Positions 36,061 through 48,800 of a stretch of DNA of 64,000 nt are shown here, in pieces (the stretch's first letter is position 1; the number at the start of each line of letters is the position of its first letter). The stretch is from positions 96,229,676-96,293,675 of the forward strand of contig OV050031.1 in the NCBI GenBank assembly GCA_920105625.2, read 5' to 3'. The DNA comes from Clusia tigrina (Eukaryota; Arthropoda; Insecta; Diptera; Clusiidae). The notes under the pieces were generated by a model that searched no databases, was not told the DNA's origin, and saw nothing but the letters and a program-made list of their open reading frames with translations. A program made the translations under genes and the position numbers.

Positions 36061-38608
36061 TTTGATTTGGGACTCAAGGGTAGCATAGCTTTGAGCGATA
36101 GCTTAAATTGACAAGAGGCTCGAGTACTTTATTGTTACAAAATTTCAAGGTTTTATGACGCTCCAATAAAAAGTTACAAGCATTTGTATATTGCAAACTT
36201 TGATAGGTGTAGGACGTACCGTATAGAAGTTAGGGCCATTTGAAGTTTTATCAGTGTTTGATTTGGGACTTAAGGGTAGCATAGCTTTGAGCGATAGCTT
36301 AAATTGACAAGAGGCTCGAGTACTTTATTGTTACAAAATATCAAGGTTTTATGACGCTCCAATAAAAAGTTACAAGCATTTGTATGTTGCAAACTTTGAT
36401 AGGTGTAGGACGTACCGTATAGAAGTTAGGACCATTTGAAGTTTTATCAGTGTTTGATTTGGGACTCAAGGGTAGCATAGCTTTGAGCGATAGCTTAAAT
36501 TGACAAGAGGCTCGAGTACTTTATTGTTACAAAAATTCAAGGTTTTATGACGCTCCAGTGAAAAGTTACAAGCATTTGTATGTTGCAAACTTTGATAGGT
36601 GTAGGACGTACCGTATAGAAGTTAGGGCCATTTGAAGTTTTATCAGTGTTTGATTTGGGACTCAAGGATAGCATAGCTTTGAGCGATAGCTTAAATTGAC
36701 AAGAGGCTCGAGTACTTTATTGTTACAAAATTTCAAGGTTTTATGACGCTCCAGTGAAAAGTTACAAGCATTTGTATGTTGCAAACTTTGATAGGTGTAG
36801 AACGTACCGTACAGAAGTTAGGACCATTTGAAGTTTTATCAGTGTTTTATTTGGGATTCAAAGATAGCATAGCTTTGAGCAATAGCTTAAATTGACAAGA
36901 GGCTCGAGTACTTTATTGTTACAAAATTTCAAGGTTTTATGACGCTCCAGTAAAAAGTTACAAGCATTTGTATGTTGCAAACTTTGATAGGTGTAGGACG
37001 TACCGTATAGAAGTTAGGGCCATTTGAAGTTTTATCAGTGTTTGATTTGGGACTCAAGGGTAGCATAGCTTTGAGCGATAGCTTAAATTGACAAGAGGCT
37101 CGAGTACTTTATTGTTACAAAATTTCAAGGTTTTATGACGCTCCAGTAAAAAGTTACAAGCATTTGTATGTTGCAAACTTTGATAGGTGTAGGACGTACC
37201 GTATAGAAGTTAGGGCCATTTGAAGTTTTATCAGTGATTGATTTGGGATTCAAGGGTAGCATAGCTTTGAGCGATAGCTTAAATTGACAAGAGGCTCGAG
37301 TACTTTATTGTTACAAAATTTCAAGGTTTTATGACTCTCCAGTAAAAAGTTACAAGCATTTGTATGTTGCAAACTTTGATAGGTGTAGGACGTACTGTAT
37401 AGAAGTTAGGGCCATTTGAAGTTTTATCAGTGTTTGATTTGGGACTCAAGGGTAGCATAGCTTTGAGCGATAGCTTAAATTGACAAGAGGCTCGAGTACT
37501 TTATTGTTACAAAATTTCAAGGTTTTATGACGCTCCAGTAAAAAGTTACAAGCATTTGTATGTTGCAAACTTTGATAGGTGTAGGACGTACCGTATAGAA
37601 GTTAGGGCCATTTGAAGTTTTATCAGTGTTTGATTTGGGACTCAAGGGTAGCATAGCTTTGAGCGATAGCTTAAATTGACAAGAGGCTCGAGTACTTTAT
37701 TGTTACAAAATTTCAAGGTTTTATGACGCTCCAGTAAAAAGTTACAAGCATTTGTATGTTGCAAACTTTGATAGGTGTAGGACGTACCGTATAGAAGTTA
37801 GGGCCATTTGAAGTTTTATCAGTGATTGATTTGGGATTCAAGGGTAGCATAGCTTTGAGCGATAGCTTAAATTGACAAGAGGCTCGAGTACTTTATTGTT
37901 ACAAAATTTCAAGGTTTTATGACTCTCCAGTAAAAAGTTACAAGCATTTGTATGTTGCAAACTTTGATAGGTGTAGGACGTACTGTATAGAATTTAGGGC
38001 CATTTGAAGTTTTATCAGTGTTTGATTTGGGATTCAAGGGTAGCATAGCTTTGAGCGATAGTTTAAATTGACAAGAGGCTCGAGTACTATATTGTTACAA
38101 AATTTCAAGGTTTTATGACGCTCCAGTAAAAAGTTACAAGCATTTATATGTTGCAAACTTTGAAAGGTGTAGGACGTACCGTACAGAAGTTAGGACCATT
38201 TGAAGTTTTATCAGTGTTTTATTTGGGATTCAAAGATAGCATAGCTTTGAGCAATAGCTTAAATTGACAAGAGGCTCGAGTACTTTATTGTTACAACATT
38301 TCAAGGTTTTATGACGCTCCAGTAAAAAGTTACAAGCATTTGTATGTTGCAAACTTTGATAGGTGTAGGACGTACCGTATAGAAATTAGGGCCATTTGAA
38401 GTTTTATCAGTGTTTGATTTGGGACTCAAGGGTAGCATAGCTTTGAGCGATAGCTTAAATTGACAAGAGGCTCGAGTACTTTTTTGTTACAAAATTTCAA
38501 GATTTTATGACGCTCCAGTGAAAAGTTACAAGCATTTGTATGTTGCAAACTTTGATAGGTGTAGGACGTACCGTATAGAAGTTAGGGCCATTTGAAGTTT
38601 TATCAGTG
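36061..38608 (+). repeat. 13-unit HOR of the 36-41 kb region
   Basis: The order is F-G-L-L''-B-A-C-A-A-C-K-B-L, after which F begins again at 38,609, giving 2,548 bp. L'' carries CAAGGATAGC and GTAGAACG; L carries CAAAAATTC. It differs from the 12-mer at 19.6 kb in having lost M-E-I-J-H-D and duplicated the B-A-C part. Confidence 0.8.
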
Positions 38609-38804
38609 TTTGATTTGGGACTCAAGGGTAGCATAGCTTTGAGCGATAGCTTAAATTGACAAGAGGCTCGAGTACTTTATTGTTACAAAATTTCAAGGTT
38701 TTATGACGCTCCAATAAAAAGTTACAAGCATTTGTATATTGCAAACTTTGATAGGTGTAGGACGTACCGTATAGAAGTTAGGGCCATTTGAAGTTTTATC
38801 AGTG

Positions 38805-39392
38805 TTTGATTTGGGACTTAAGGGTAGCATAGCTTTGAGCGATAGCTTAAATTGACAAGAGGCTCGAGTACTTTATTGTTACAAAATATCAAGGTTTTAT
38901 TACGCTCCAATAAAAAGTTACAAGCATTTGTATGTTGCAAACTTTGATAGGTGTAGGACGTACCGTATAGAAGTTAGGACCATTTGAAGTTTTATCAGTG
39001 TTTGATTTGGGACTCAAGGGTAGCATAGCTTTGAGCGATAGCTTAAATTGACAAGAGGCTCGAGTACTTTATTGTTACAAAAATTCAAGGTTTTATGACG
39101 CTCCAGTGAAAAGTTACAAGCATTTGTATGTTGCAAACTTTGATAGGTGTAGGACGTACCGTATAGAAGTTAGGGCCATTTGAAGTTTTATCAGTGTTTG
39201 ATTTGGGACTCAAGGATAGCATAGCTTTGAGCGATAGCTTAAATTGACAAGAGGCTCGAGTACTTTATTATTACAAAATTTCAAGGTTTTATGACGCTCC
39301 AGTGAAAAGTTACAAGCATTTGTATGTTGCAAACTTTGATAGGTGTAGAACGTACCGTACAGAAGTTAGGACCATTTGAAGTTTTATCAGTG
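38805..39392 (+). repeat. 3-unit tandem duplication G-L-L'', copy 1
   Basis: 588 bp, immediately repeated at 39,393-39,980. Shared private changes: TTTTATTACG in G, GTTAGGACC, CAAAAATTC in L, CAAGGATAGC and GTAGAACG in L''. The parental trimer at 36,257-36,844 lacks TTATTACG. This copy alone has CTTTATTATTAC near 39,265. Confidence 0.9.
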
Positions 39393-39980
39393 TTTGATTT
39401 GGGACTTAAGGGTAGCATAGCTTTGAGCGATAGCTTAAATTGACAAGAGGCTCGAGTACTTTATTGTTACAAAATATCAAGGTTTTATTACGCTCCAATA
39501 AAAAGTTACAAGCATTTGTATGTTGCAAACTTTGATAGGTGTAGGACGTACCGTATAGAAGTTAGGACCATTTGAAGTTTTATCAGTGTTTGATTTGGGA
39601 CTCAAGGGTAGCATAGCTTTGAGCGATAGCTTAAATTGACAAGAGGCTCGAGTACTTTATTGTTACAAAAATTCAAGGTTTTATGACGCTCCAGTGAAAA
39701 GTTACAAGCATTTGTATGTTGCAAACTTTGATAGGTGTAGGACGTACCGTATAGAAGTTAGGGCCATTTGAAGTTTTATCAGTGTTTGATTTGGGACTCA
39801 AGGATAGCATAGCTTTGAGCGATAGCTTAAATTGACAAGAGGCTCGAGTACTTTATTGTTACAAAATTTCAAGGTTTTATGACGCTCCAGTGAAAAGTTA
39901 CAAGCATTTGTTTGTTGCAAACTTTGATAGGTGTAGAACGTACCGTACAGAAGTTAGGACCATTTGAAGTTTTATCAGTG
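39393..39980 (+). repeat. 3-unit tandem duplication G-L-L'', copy 2
   Basis: Second copy of the 588-bp trimer, followed by a B unit at 39,981 just as the parental trimer is followed by B at 36,845. Private change: TTGTTTGTTG near 39,908. Confidence 0.9.
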
Positions 39981-40372
39981 TTTTATTTGGGATTCAAAGA
40001 TATCATAGCTTTGAGCAATAGCTTAAATTGACAAGAGGCTCGAGTACTTTATTGTTACAAAATTTCAAGGTTTTATGACGCTCCAGTAAAAAGTTACAAG
40101 CATTTGTATGTTGCAAACTTTGATAGGTGTAGGACGTACCGTATAGAAGTTAGGGCCATTTGAAGTTTTATCAGTGCTTGATTTGGGACTCAAGGGTAGC
40201 ATAGCTTTGAGCGATAGCTTAAATTGACAAGAGGCTCGAGTACTTTATTGTTACAAAATTTCAAGGTTTTATGACGCTCCAGTAAAAAGTTACAAGCATT
40301 TGTATGTTGCAAACTTTGATAGGTGTAGGACGTACCGTATAGAAGTTAGGGCCATTTGAAGTTTTATCAGTG

Positions 40373-41156
40373 ATTGATTTGGGATTCAAGGGTAGCATAG
40401 CTTTGAGCGATAGCTTAAATTGACAAGAGGCTCGAGTACTTTATTGTTACAAAATTTCAAGGTTTTATGACTCTCCAGTAAAAAGTTACAAGCATTTGTA
40501 TGTTGCAAACTTTGATAGGTGTAGGACGTACTGTATAGAATTTAGGGCCATTTGAAGTTTTATCAGTGTTTGATTTGGGATTCAAGGGTAGCATAGCTTT
40601 GAGCGATAGTTTAAATTGACAAGAGGCTCGAGTACTATATTGTTACAAAATTTCAAGGTTTTATGACGCTCCAGTAAAAAGTTACAAGCATTTATATGTT
40701 GCAAACTTTGAAAGGTGTAGGACGTACCGTACAGAAGTTAGGACCATTTGAAGTTTTATCAGTGTTTTATTTGGGATTCAAAGATAGCATAGCTTTGAGC
40801 AATAGCTTAAATTGACAAGAGGCTCGAGTACTTTATTGTTACAACATTTCAAGGTTTTATGACGCTCCAGTAAAAAGTTACAAGCATTTGTATGTTGCAA
40901 ACTTTGATAGGTGTAGGACGTACCGTATAGAAATTAGGGCCATTTGAAGTTTTATCAGTGTTTGATTTGGGACTCAAGGGTAGCATAGCTTTGAGCGATA
41001 GCTTAAATTGACAAGAGGCTCGAGTACTTTTTTGTTACAAAATTTCAAGGTTTTATGACGCTCCAGTGAAAAGTTACAAGCATTTGTATGTTGCAAACTT
41101 TGATAGGTGTAGGACGTACCGTATAGAAGTTAGGGCCATTTGAAGTTTTATCAGTG
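40373..41156 (+). repeat. C-K-B-L block, copy of 37,825-38,608
   Basis: Offset 2,548 bp (13 units). Shared private changes: GATAGTTTAAA and GAAAGGTG in K, ACAACATTTC and GAAATTAGG in B, CTTTTTTG in L. Copy 1 alone has CAAGATTTTATG in L. It is followed by the last M-E-I-J-H-D run of the window. Confidence 0.85.
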
Positions 41157-44100
41157 TTTGATTTGGGACTCAAGGGTAGCATAGCTTTGAGCGATAGCTT
41201 AAATTGACAAGAGGCTCGAGTACTTTATTGTTACAATATTTCAAGGTTTTATGACGCTCCAGTGAAAAGTTACAAGCATTTGTATGTTGCAAACTTTGAT
41301 AGGTGTAGGACGTACCGTACAGAAGTTAGGGCCATTTGAAGTTTTATCAGTGTTTGATTTGGGACTCAAGGGTAGCATAGCTTTGAGCGATAGCTTAAAT
41401 TGACAAGAGGCTCGAGTACTTTATTGTTACAAAATTTCAAGGTTTTATGACACTCCAATAAAAAGTTACAAGCATTTCTATGTTGCAAACTTTGAGAGGT
41501 GTAGGACGTACCGTACAGAAGTTAAGGCCATTTGAAGTTTTATCAGTGTTTTATTTGGGATTCAAGGGTAGCATAGCTTTGAGCGATAGCTTAAATTGAC
41601 AAGAGGCTCGAGTACTTAATTGTTACAAAATTTCAAGGTTTTATGACGCTCCAGTAAAAAGTTACAAGCATTTGTATGTTGCAAACTTTGATAGGTGTAG
41701 GACGTACTGTATAGAAGTTAGGGCCATTTGAAGTTTTATCAGTGTTTGATTTGGGACTTAAGGGTAGCATAGCTTTGAGCGATAGCTTAAATTGACAAGA
41801 GGCTCGAGTACTTTATTGTTACAAAATTTCAAGGTTTTATGACGCTCCAGGAAAAAGTTACAAGCATTTGTATGTTGCAAACTTTGATAGGTGTAGGACG
41901 TACCGTACAGAATTTAGGGCCATTTGAAGTTTTATCAGTGTTTGATTTGGGACTCAAGGGTAGCATAGCTTTGAGCGATAGCTTAAATTGACAAGAGGCT
42001 CGAGTACTTTATTGTTACAAAATTTCAAGGTTTTATGACGCTCCAATAAAAAGTTACTAGCATTTGTATGTTGCCAACTTTGATAGGTGTAGGACGTACC
42101 GTATAGAAGTTAGGGCCATTTGATGTCTCATCAGTGTTTGATTTGGGACTCACGGGTAGCATAGCTTTGAGCGATAGCTTAAATTGACAAGAGGCTCGAG
42201 TACTTTATTGTTACAAAATTTCAAGGTTTTATGACGCTACAGTGAAAAGTTACAAGCAATTGTATGTTGCAAACTTTGATAGGTGTAGGACGTACCGTAT
42301 AGAAGTTAGGGCCATTTGAAGTTTTATCAGTGATTGATTTGGGATTCAAGGGTAGCATAGCTTTGAGCGATAGCTTAAATTGACAATAGGCTCGAGTACT
42401 TTATTGTTACAAAATTTCAAGGTTTTATGGCTCTCCAGTAAAAAGTTACAAGCATTTGTATGTTGCAAACTTTGATAGGTGTAGGACGTACTGTATAGAA
42501 GTTAGGGCCATTTGAAGTTTTATCAGTGTTTGATTTGGGACTCAAGGGTAGCATAGCTTTGAGCGATAGCTTAAATTGACAAGAGGCTCGAGTACTTTAT
42601 TGTTACAAAATTTCAAGATTTTATGACGCTCCAATAAAAAGTTAGAAGCATTTGTATATTGCAAACTTTGTTAGGTGTAGGACGTACCGTATAGAAGTTA
42701 GGGCCATTTGAAGTTTTATCAGTGTTTGATTTGGGACTTAAGGGTAGCATAGCTTTGAGCGATAGCTTAAATTGACAAGAGGCTCGAGTACTTTATTGTT
42801 ACAAAATATCAAGGTTTTATGACGCTCCAATAAAAAGTTACAAGCATTTGTATGTTGCAAACTTTGATAGGTGTAGGACGTACCGTATAGAAGTTAGGGC
42901 CATTTGAAGTTTTATCAGTGTTTGATTTGGGACTCAAGGGTAACATAGCTTTGAGCGATAGCTTAAATTGACAGGAGGCTCGAGTACTTTATTGTTACAA
43001 AATTTCAAGGTTTTATGACGCTCCAGTGAAAAGTTACAAGCATTTGTATGTTGCAAACTTTGATAGGTGTAGGACGTACCGTATAGAAGTTAGGGCCATT
43101 TGAAGTTTTATCAGTGTTTGATTTAAGACTCAAGGGTAGCATAGCTTTGAGCGATAGCTTAAATTGACAAGAGGCTCGAGTTCTTTATTGTTACAAAATT
43201 TCAAGGTTTTATGACGCTCCAGTGAAAAGTTACAAGCAATTGTATGTTGCAAACTTTGATAGGTGTAGGACGTACCGTATAGAAGTTAGGGCCATTTGAA
43301 GTTTTATCAGTGTTTGATTTGGGACTCAAGGGTAGCATAGCTTTGAGCGATAGCTTCAATTGACAAGAGGCTCGAGTACTTTATTGTTACAAAATTTCAA
43401 GGTTTTATGACGCTCCAGTGAAAAGTTACAAGCAATTGTATGTTGCAAACTTTGATAGGTGTAGGACGTACCGTATAGAAGTTAGGGCCATTTGAAGTTT
43501 TATCAGTGATTGATTTGGGATTCAAGGGTAGCATAGCTTTGAGCGATAGCTTAAATTGACAAGAGGCTCGAGTACTTTATTGTTACAAAATTTCAAGGTT
43601 TTATGACTCTCCAGTAAAAAGTTGCAAGCATTTGTATGTTGCAAACTTTGATAGGTGTAGGACGTACTGTATAGAATTTAGGGCCATTTGAAGTTTTATC
43701 AGTGTTTGATGTGGTATTCAAGGGTAGCATAGCTTTGAGCGATAGCTTAAATTGACAAGAGGCTCGAGTACTTTATTGTTACAAAATTTCAAGGTTTTAT
43801 GACGCTCCAGTAAAAAGTTACAAGCATTTATATGTTGCAAACTTTGATAGGTGTAGGACGTACCGTATAGAATTTAGGGCCATTTGAAGTTTTATCAGTG
43901 TTTGATTTGGGACTCAAGGGTAGCATAGCTTTGCGCGATAGCTTAAATTGACAAGAGGCTCGAGTACTTTATTGTTACAAAATTTCAAGGTTTTATGACG
44001 CTCCAGTAAAAAGTTACAAGCATTTGTATGTTGCAAACTTTGATAGGTGTAGGACGTACCGTATAGAAGTTAGGGCCATTTGAAGATTTATCAGTGTTTT

Positions 44101-44292
44101 ATTTGGGACTTAAGGGTAGCATAGCTTTGAGCGATAGCTTAAATTGACAAGAGGCTCGAGTACTTTATTGTTACAAAATTTCAAGGTTTTATGACGCTCC
44201 AGTAAAAAGTTACAAGCATTTATATGTTGCAAACTTTGAGAGGTGTAGGACATACCGTACAGAAGTTAGGGCCATTTGAAGTTTTATCAGTG

Positions 44293-45076
44293 TTTTATTT
44301 GGGATTCAAAGATAGCAAAGCTTTGAGCAATAGCTTAAATTGACAAGAGGCTCGAGTACTTTATTGTTACAAAATTTCAAGGTTTTATGACGCTCCAGTA
44401 AAAAGTTACAAGCATTTGTATGTTGCAAACTTTGATAGGTGTAGGACGTACCGTATAGAAGTTAGGGCCATTTGAAGTTTTATCAGTGTTTGATTTGGGA
44501 CTCAAGGGTAGCATAGCTTTGAGCGATAGCTTAAATTGACAAGAGGCTCGAGTACTTTATTGTTACAAAATTTCAAGGTTTTATGGCGCTCCAGTAAAAA
44601 GTTACAAGCATTTGTATGTTGCAAACTTTGATAGGTGTAGGACGTACCGTATAGAAGTTAGGGCCATTTGAAGTTTTATCAGTGTTTGATTTGGGACTCA
44701 AGGGTAGCATAGCTTTGAGCGATAGCTTAAATTGACAAGAGGCTCGAGTACTTTATTGTTACAAAATTTCAAGGTTTTATGACGCTCCAATAAAAAGTCA
44801 CAAGCATTTGTATATTGCAAACTTTGATAGGTGTAGGACGTACCGTATAGAAGTTAGGGCCATTTGAAGTTTTATCAGTGTTTGATTTGGGACTCAAGGG
44901 TAGCATAGCTTTGAGCAATAGCCTAAATTGACAAGAGGCTCGAGTACTTTATTGTTACAAAATTTCAAGGTTTTATGACGCTCCAGTAAAAAGTTACAAG
45001 CATTTGTATGTTGCAAACTTTGATAGGTGTAGGACGTACCGTATAGAAGTTAGGGCCATTTGAAGTTTTATCAGTG
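44293..45076 (+). repeat. B-A-F-P motif of domain 2, first copy
   Basis: Four consecutive units: B (CAAAGATAGCAAAG), A (TATGGCGCTCC), F (AGTCACAAG) and P. P is a near-consensus unit with GAGCAATAGCCTAAATT. The same order recurs at 52,329-53,112 and 59,656-60,439, and F-P again at 62,830-63,221. This motif takes the place held by B-F-G-L in domain 1. Confidence 0.82.
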
Positions 45077-46056
45077 TTTGATTTGGGACTCAAGGGTAGC
45101 ATAGCTTTGAGCGATAGCTTAAATTGACAAGAGGCTCGAGTACTTTATTGTTACAAAATTTCAAGGTTTTATGACGCTCCAATAAAAAGTTACAAGCATT
45201 TGTATATTGCAAACTTTGATAGGTGTAGGACGTACCGTATAGAAGTTAGGGCCATTTGAAGTTTTATCAGTGTTTGATTTGGGACTTAAGGGTAGAATAG
45301 CTTTGAGCGATAGCTTAAATTGACAAGAGGCTCGAGTACTTTATTGTTACAAAATATCAAGGTTTTATGACGCTCCAATAAAAAGTTACAAGCATTTGTA
45401 TGTTGCAAACTTTGATAGATGTAGGACATACCGTATAGAAATTAGGGCCATTTGAAGTTTTATCAGTGTTTGATTTGGGACTCAAGGGTAGCATAGCTTT
45501 GAGCGATAGCTTAAATTGACAAGAGGCTCGAGTACTTTATTGTTACAAAATTTCAAGGTTTTATGACGCTCCAGTGAAAAGTTACAAGCATTTGTATGTT
45601 GCAAACTTTGATAGGTGTAGGACTTACCGTATAGAAGTTAGGGCCATTTGAAGTTTTATCAGTGTTTGATTTGGGACTCAAGGGTAGCATAGCTTTGAGC
45701 GATAGCTTAAATTGACAAGAGGCTCGAGTACTTTATTGTTACAAAATTTCAAGGTTTTATGACGCTCCAGTGAAAAGTTACAAGCAATTGTATGTTGCAA
45801 ACTTTGATAGGTGTAGGACGTACCGTATATAAGTTAGGGCCATTTGAAGTTTTATCAGTGTTTGATTTGGGACTCAAGGGTAGCATAGCTTTGAGCGATA
45901 GCTTAAATTGACAAGAGGCTCGAGTACTTTATTGTTACCAAATTTCAAGGTTTTATGACGCTCCAATAAAAAGTTACAAGCATTTGTATGTTGCCAACTT
46001 TGATCGGTGTAGGACGTACCGTATAGAAGTTAGGGCCTTTTGATGTCTCATCAGTG

Positions 46057-46644
46057 TTTGATTTGGGACTCACGGGTAGCATAGCTTTGAGCGATAGCTT
46101 AAATTGACAAGAGGCTCGAGTACTTTATTGTTACAAAATTTCAAGGTTTTATGGCTCTCCAGTAAAAAGTTACAAGCATTTGTATGTTGCAAACTTTGAT
46201 AGGTGTAGGACGTACTATATAGAAGTTATGGCCATTTGAAGTTCTATCAGTGTTTGATTTGGGACTCAAGGGTAGCATAGCTTTGAGCGATAGCTTAAAT
46301 TGACAAGAGGCTCGAGTACTTTATTGTTACAAAATTTCAAGGTTTTATGACGCTCCAATAAAAAGTTAGAAGCATTTGTATATTGCACACTTTGTTAGGT
46401 GTAGGACGTACCGTATAGAAGTTAGGGCCATTTGAAGTTTTATCAGTGTTTGATTTGGGACTTAAGGGTAGCATAGCTTTGAGCGATAGCTTAAATTGAC
46501 AAGAGGCTCGAGTACTTTATTGTTACAAAATTTCAAGGTTTTATGACGCTCCAGTAAAAAGTTACAAGCATTTATATGTTGCAAACTTTGATAGGTGTAG
46601 GACGTACCGTATAGAAGTTAGGGCCATTTGAAGTTTTATCAGTG
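46057..46644 (+). repeat. 3-unit tandem duplication with GGCTCTCC, copy 1
   Basis: 588 bp, with its copy at 46,645-47,232. Units are: TATGGCTCTCC with CGTACTATAT; an F variant with AGTTAGAAGC and TTTGTTAGG; and CTTAAGGG with CATTTATA. A related pair occurs at 42,333-42,724. The head of the first unit is D-like (CTCACGGG), so its left end is chimeric. Confidence 0.85.
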
Positions 46645-47232
46645 ATTAATTTGGGACTTAAGGGTAGCATAGCTTTGAGCGATAGCTTAAATTGACAAGA
46701 GGCTCGAGTACTTTATTGTTACAAAATTTCAAGGTTTTATGGCTCTCCAGTAAAAAGTTACAAGCATTTGTATGTTGCAAACTTTGATAGGTGTAGGACG
46801 TACTGTATAGAAGTTAGGGCCATTTGAAGTTTTATCAGTGTTTGATTTGGGACTCAAGGGTAGCATAGCTTTGAGCGATAGCCTAAATTGACAAGAGGCT
46901 CGAGTACTTTATTGTTACAAAATTTCAAGGTTTTATGACGCTCCAATAAAAAGTTAGAAGCATTTGTATATTGCAAACTTTGTTAGGTGTAGGACGTACC
47001 GTATAGAAGTTAGGGCCATTTGAAGTTTTATCAGTGTTTGATTTGGGACTTAAGGGTAGCATAGCTTTGAGCGATAGCTTAAATTGACAAGAGGCTCGAG
47101 TACTTTATTGTTACAAAATTTCAAGGTTTTATGACGCTCCAGTAAAAAGTTACAAGCATTTATATGTTGCAAACTTTGATAGGTGTAGGACATACCGTAC
47201 AGAAGTTAGGGCCATTTGAAGTTTTATCAGTG
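46645..47232 (+). repeat. 3-unit tandem duplication with GGCTCTCC, copy 2
   Basis: Second copy at 588 bp. Differences: head ATTAATTTGGGACTTAAGGG, GATAGCCTAAA in the F variant, and GACATACCGTAC in the third unit. Followed by B with TTTTCTTTGGG at 47,233. Confidence 0.85.
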
Positions 47233-48800
47233 TTTTCTTTGGGATTCAAAGATAGCATAGCTTTGAGCAATAGCTTAAATTGACAAGAGGCTCGAGTACT
47301 TTATTGTCACAAAATTTCAAGGTTTTATGACGCTCCAGTAAAAAGTTACAAGCATTTGTATGTTGCAAACTTTGATAGGTGTAGGACGTACCGTAGAGAA
47401 GTTAGGGCCATTTGAAGTTTTATCAGTGTTTGATTTGGGACTCAAGGGTAGCATAGCTTTGAGCGATAGCTTAAATTGACAAGAGGCTCGAGTACTTTAT
47501 TGTTACAAAATTTCAAGGTTTTATGACGCTCCAGTGAAAAGTTACAAGCATTTGTATGTTGCAAACTTTGATAGGTGTAGGACTTACCGTATAGAAGTTA
47601 GGGCCATTTGAAGTTTTATCAGTGTTTGATTTGGGACTCAAGGGTAGCATAGCTTTGAGCGATAGCTTAAATTGACAAGAGGCTCGAGTACTTTATTTTT
47701 ACAAAATTTCAAGGTTTTATGACGCTCCAGTGAAAAGTTACAAGCAATTGTATGTTGCAAACTTTGATAGGTGTAGGACGTACCGTATATAAGTTAGGGC
47801 CATTTGAAGTTTTATCAGTGTTTGATTTGGGACTCAAGGGTAGCATAGCTTTGAGCGATAGCTTAAATTGACAGGAGGCTCGAGTACTTTATTGTTACAA
47901 AATTTCAAGGTTTTATGACGCTCCAGTGAAAAGTTACAAGCAATTATATGTTGCAAACTTTGATAGGTGTAGGACTTACCGTATAGAAGTTAGGGCTATT
48001 TGAAGTTTTATCAGTGATTGATTTGGGATTCAAGGGTAGCATAGCTTTGAGCGATAGCTTAAATTGACAAGAGGCTCGAGTACTTTATTGTTACCAAATT
48101 TCAAGGTTTTATGACTCTCCAGTAAAAAGTTACAAGCATTTGTATGTTGCAAACTTTGATAGGTGTAGGACGTACTGTATAGAATTTAGGGCCATTTGAA
48201 GTTTTATCAGTGTTTGATGTGGTATTCAAGGGTAGCATAGCTTTGAGCGATAGCTTAAATTGACAAGAGGCTCGAGTACTTTATTGTTACAAAATTTCAA
48301 GGTTTTAAGACGCTCCAGTAAAAAGTTACAAGCATTTATATGTTGCAAACTTTGATAGGTGTAGGACGTACCGTATAGAATTTAGGGCCATTTGAAGTTT
48401 TATCAGTGTTTGATTTGGGACTCAAGGGTAGCATAGCTTTGAGCGATAGCTTAAATTGACAAGAGGCTAGAGTACTTTATTGTTACAAAATTTCAAGGTT
48501 TTATGACTTTCCAGTAAAAAGTTACAAGCATTTGTATGTTGCAAACTTTGATAGGTGTAGGACGTACTGTAAAGAACTTAGGGCCATTTGAAGTTTTATC
48601 AGTGTTTGATTTGGAACTCAAGGGTAGCATAACTTTGAGCGATAGCTTAAATTGACAAGAGGCTCGAGTACTTTATTGTTACAAAATTTCAAGGTTTTAT
48701 GACGCTCCAGTAAAAAGTTACAAGCATTTGTATGTTGCAAACTTTGATAGGTGTAGGACGTACCGTACAGAAGTTAGGGCCATTTGAAGTTTTATCAGTG

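Larger units (their letters stand above)
1..42332. repeat. Array domain 1: HORs containing M and E subtypes
   Basis: Across this stretch the subtypes M (A-to-T at unit 81) and E (GACACTCC plus GAGAGG) recur together and in order with I, J, H, D, C, K, B, F, G and L. The last M is at 41,157-41,352 and the last full E at 41,353-41,548, followed by I, J, H and D up to 42,332. The HOR length varies because of later duplications and deletions. The right boundary is gradual rather than sharp: isolated G- and H-type units persist to about 46 kb. Confidence 0.8.
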
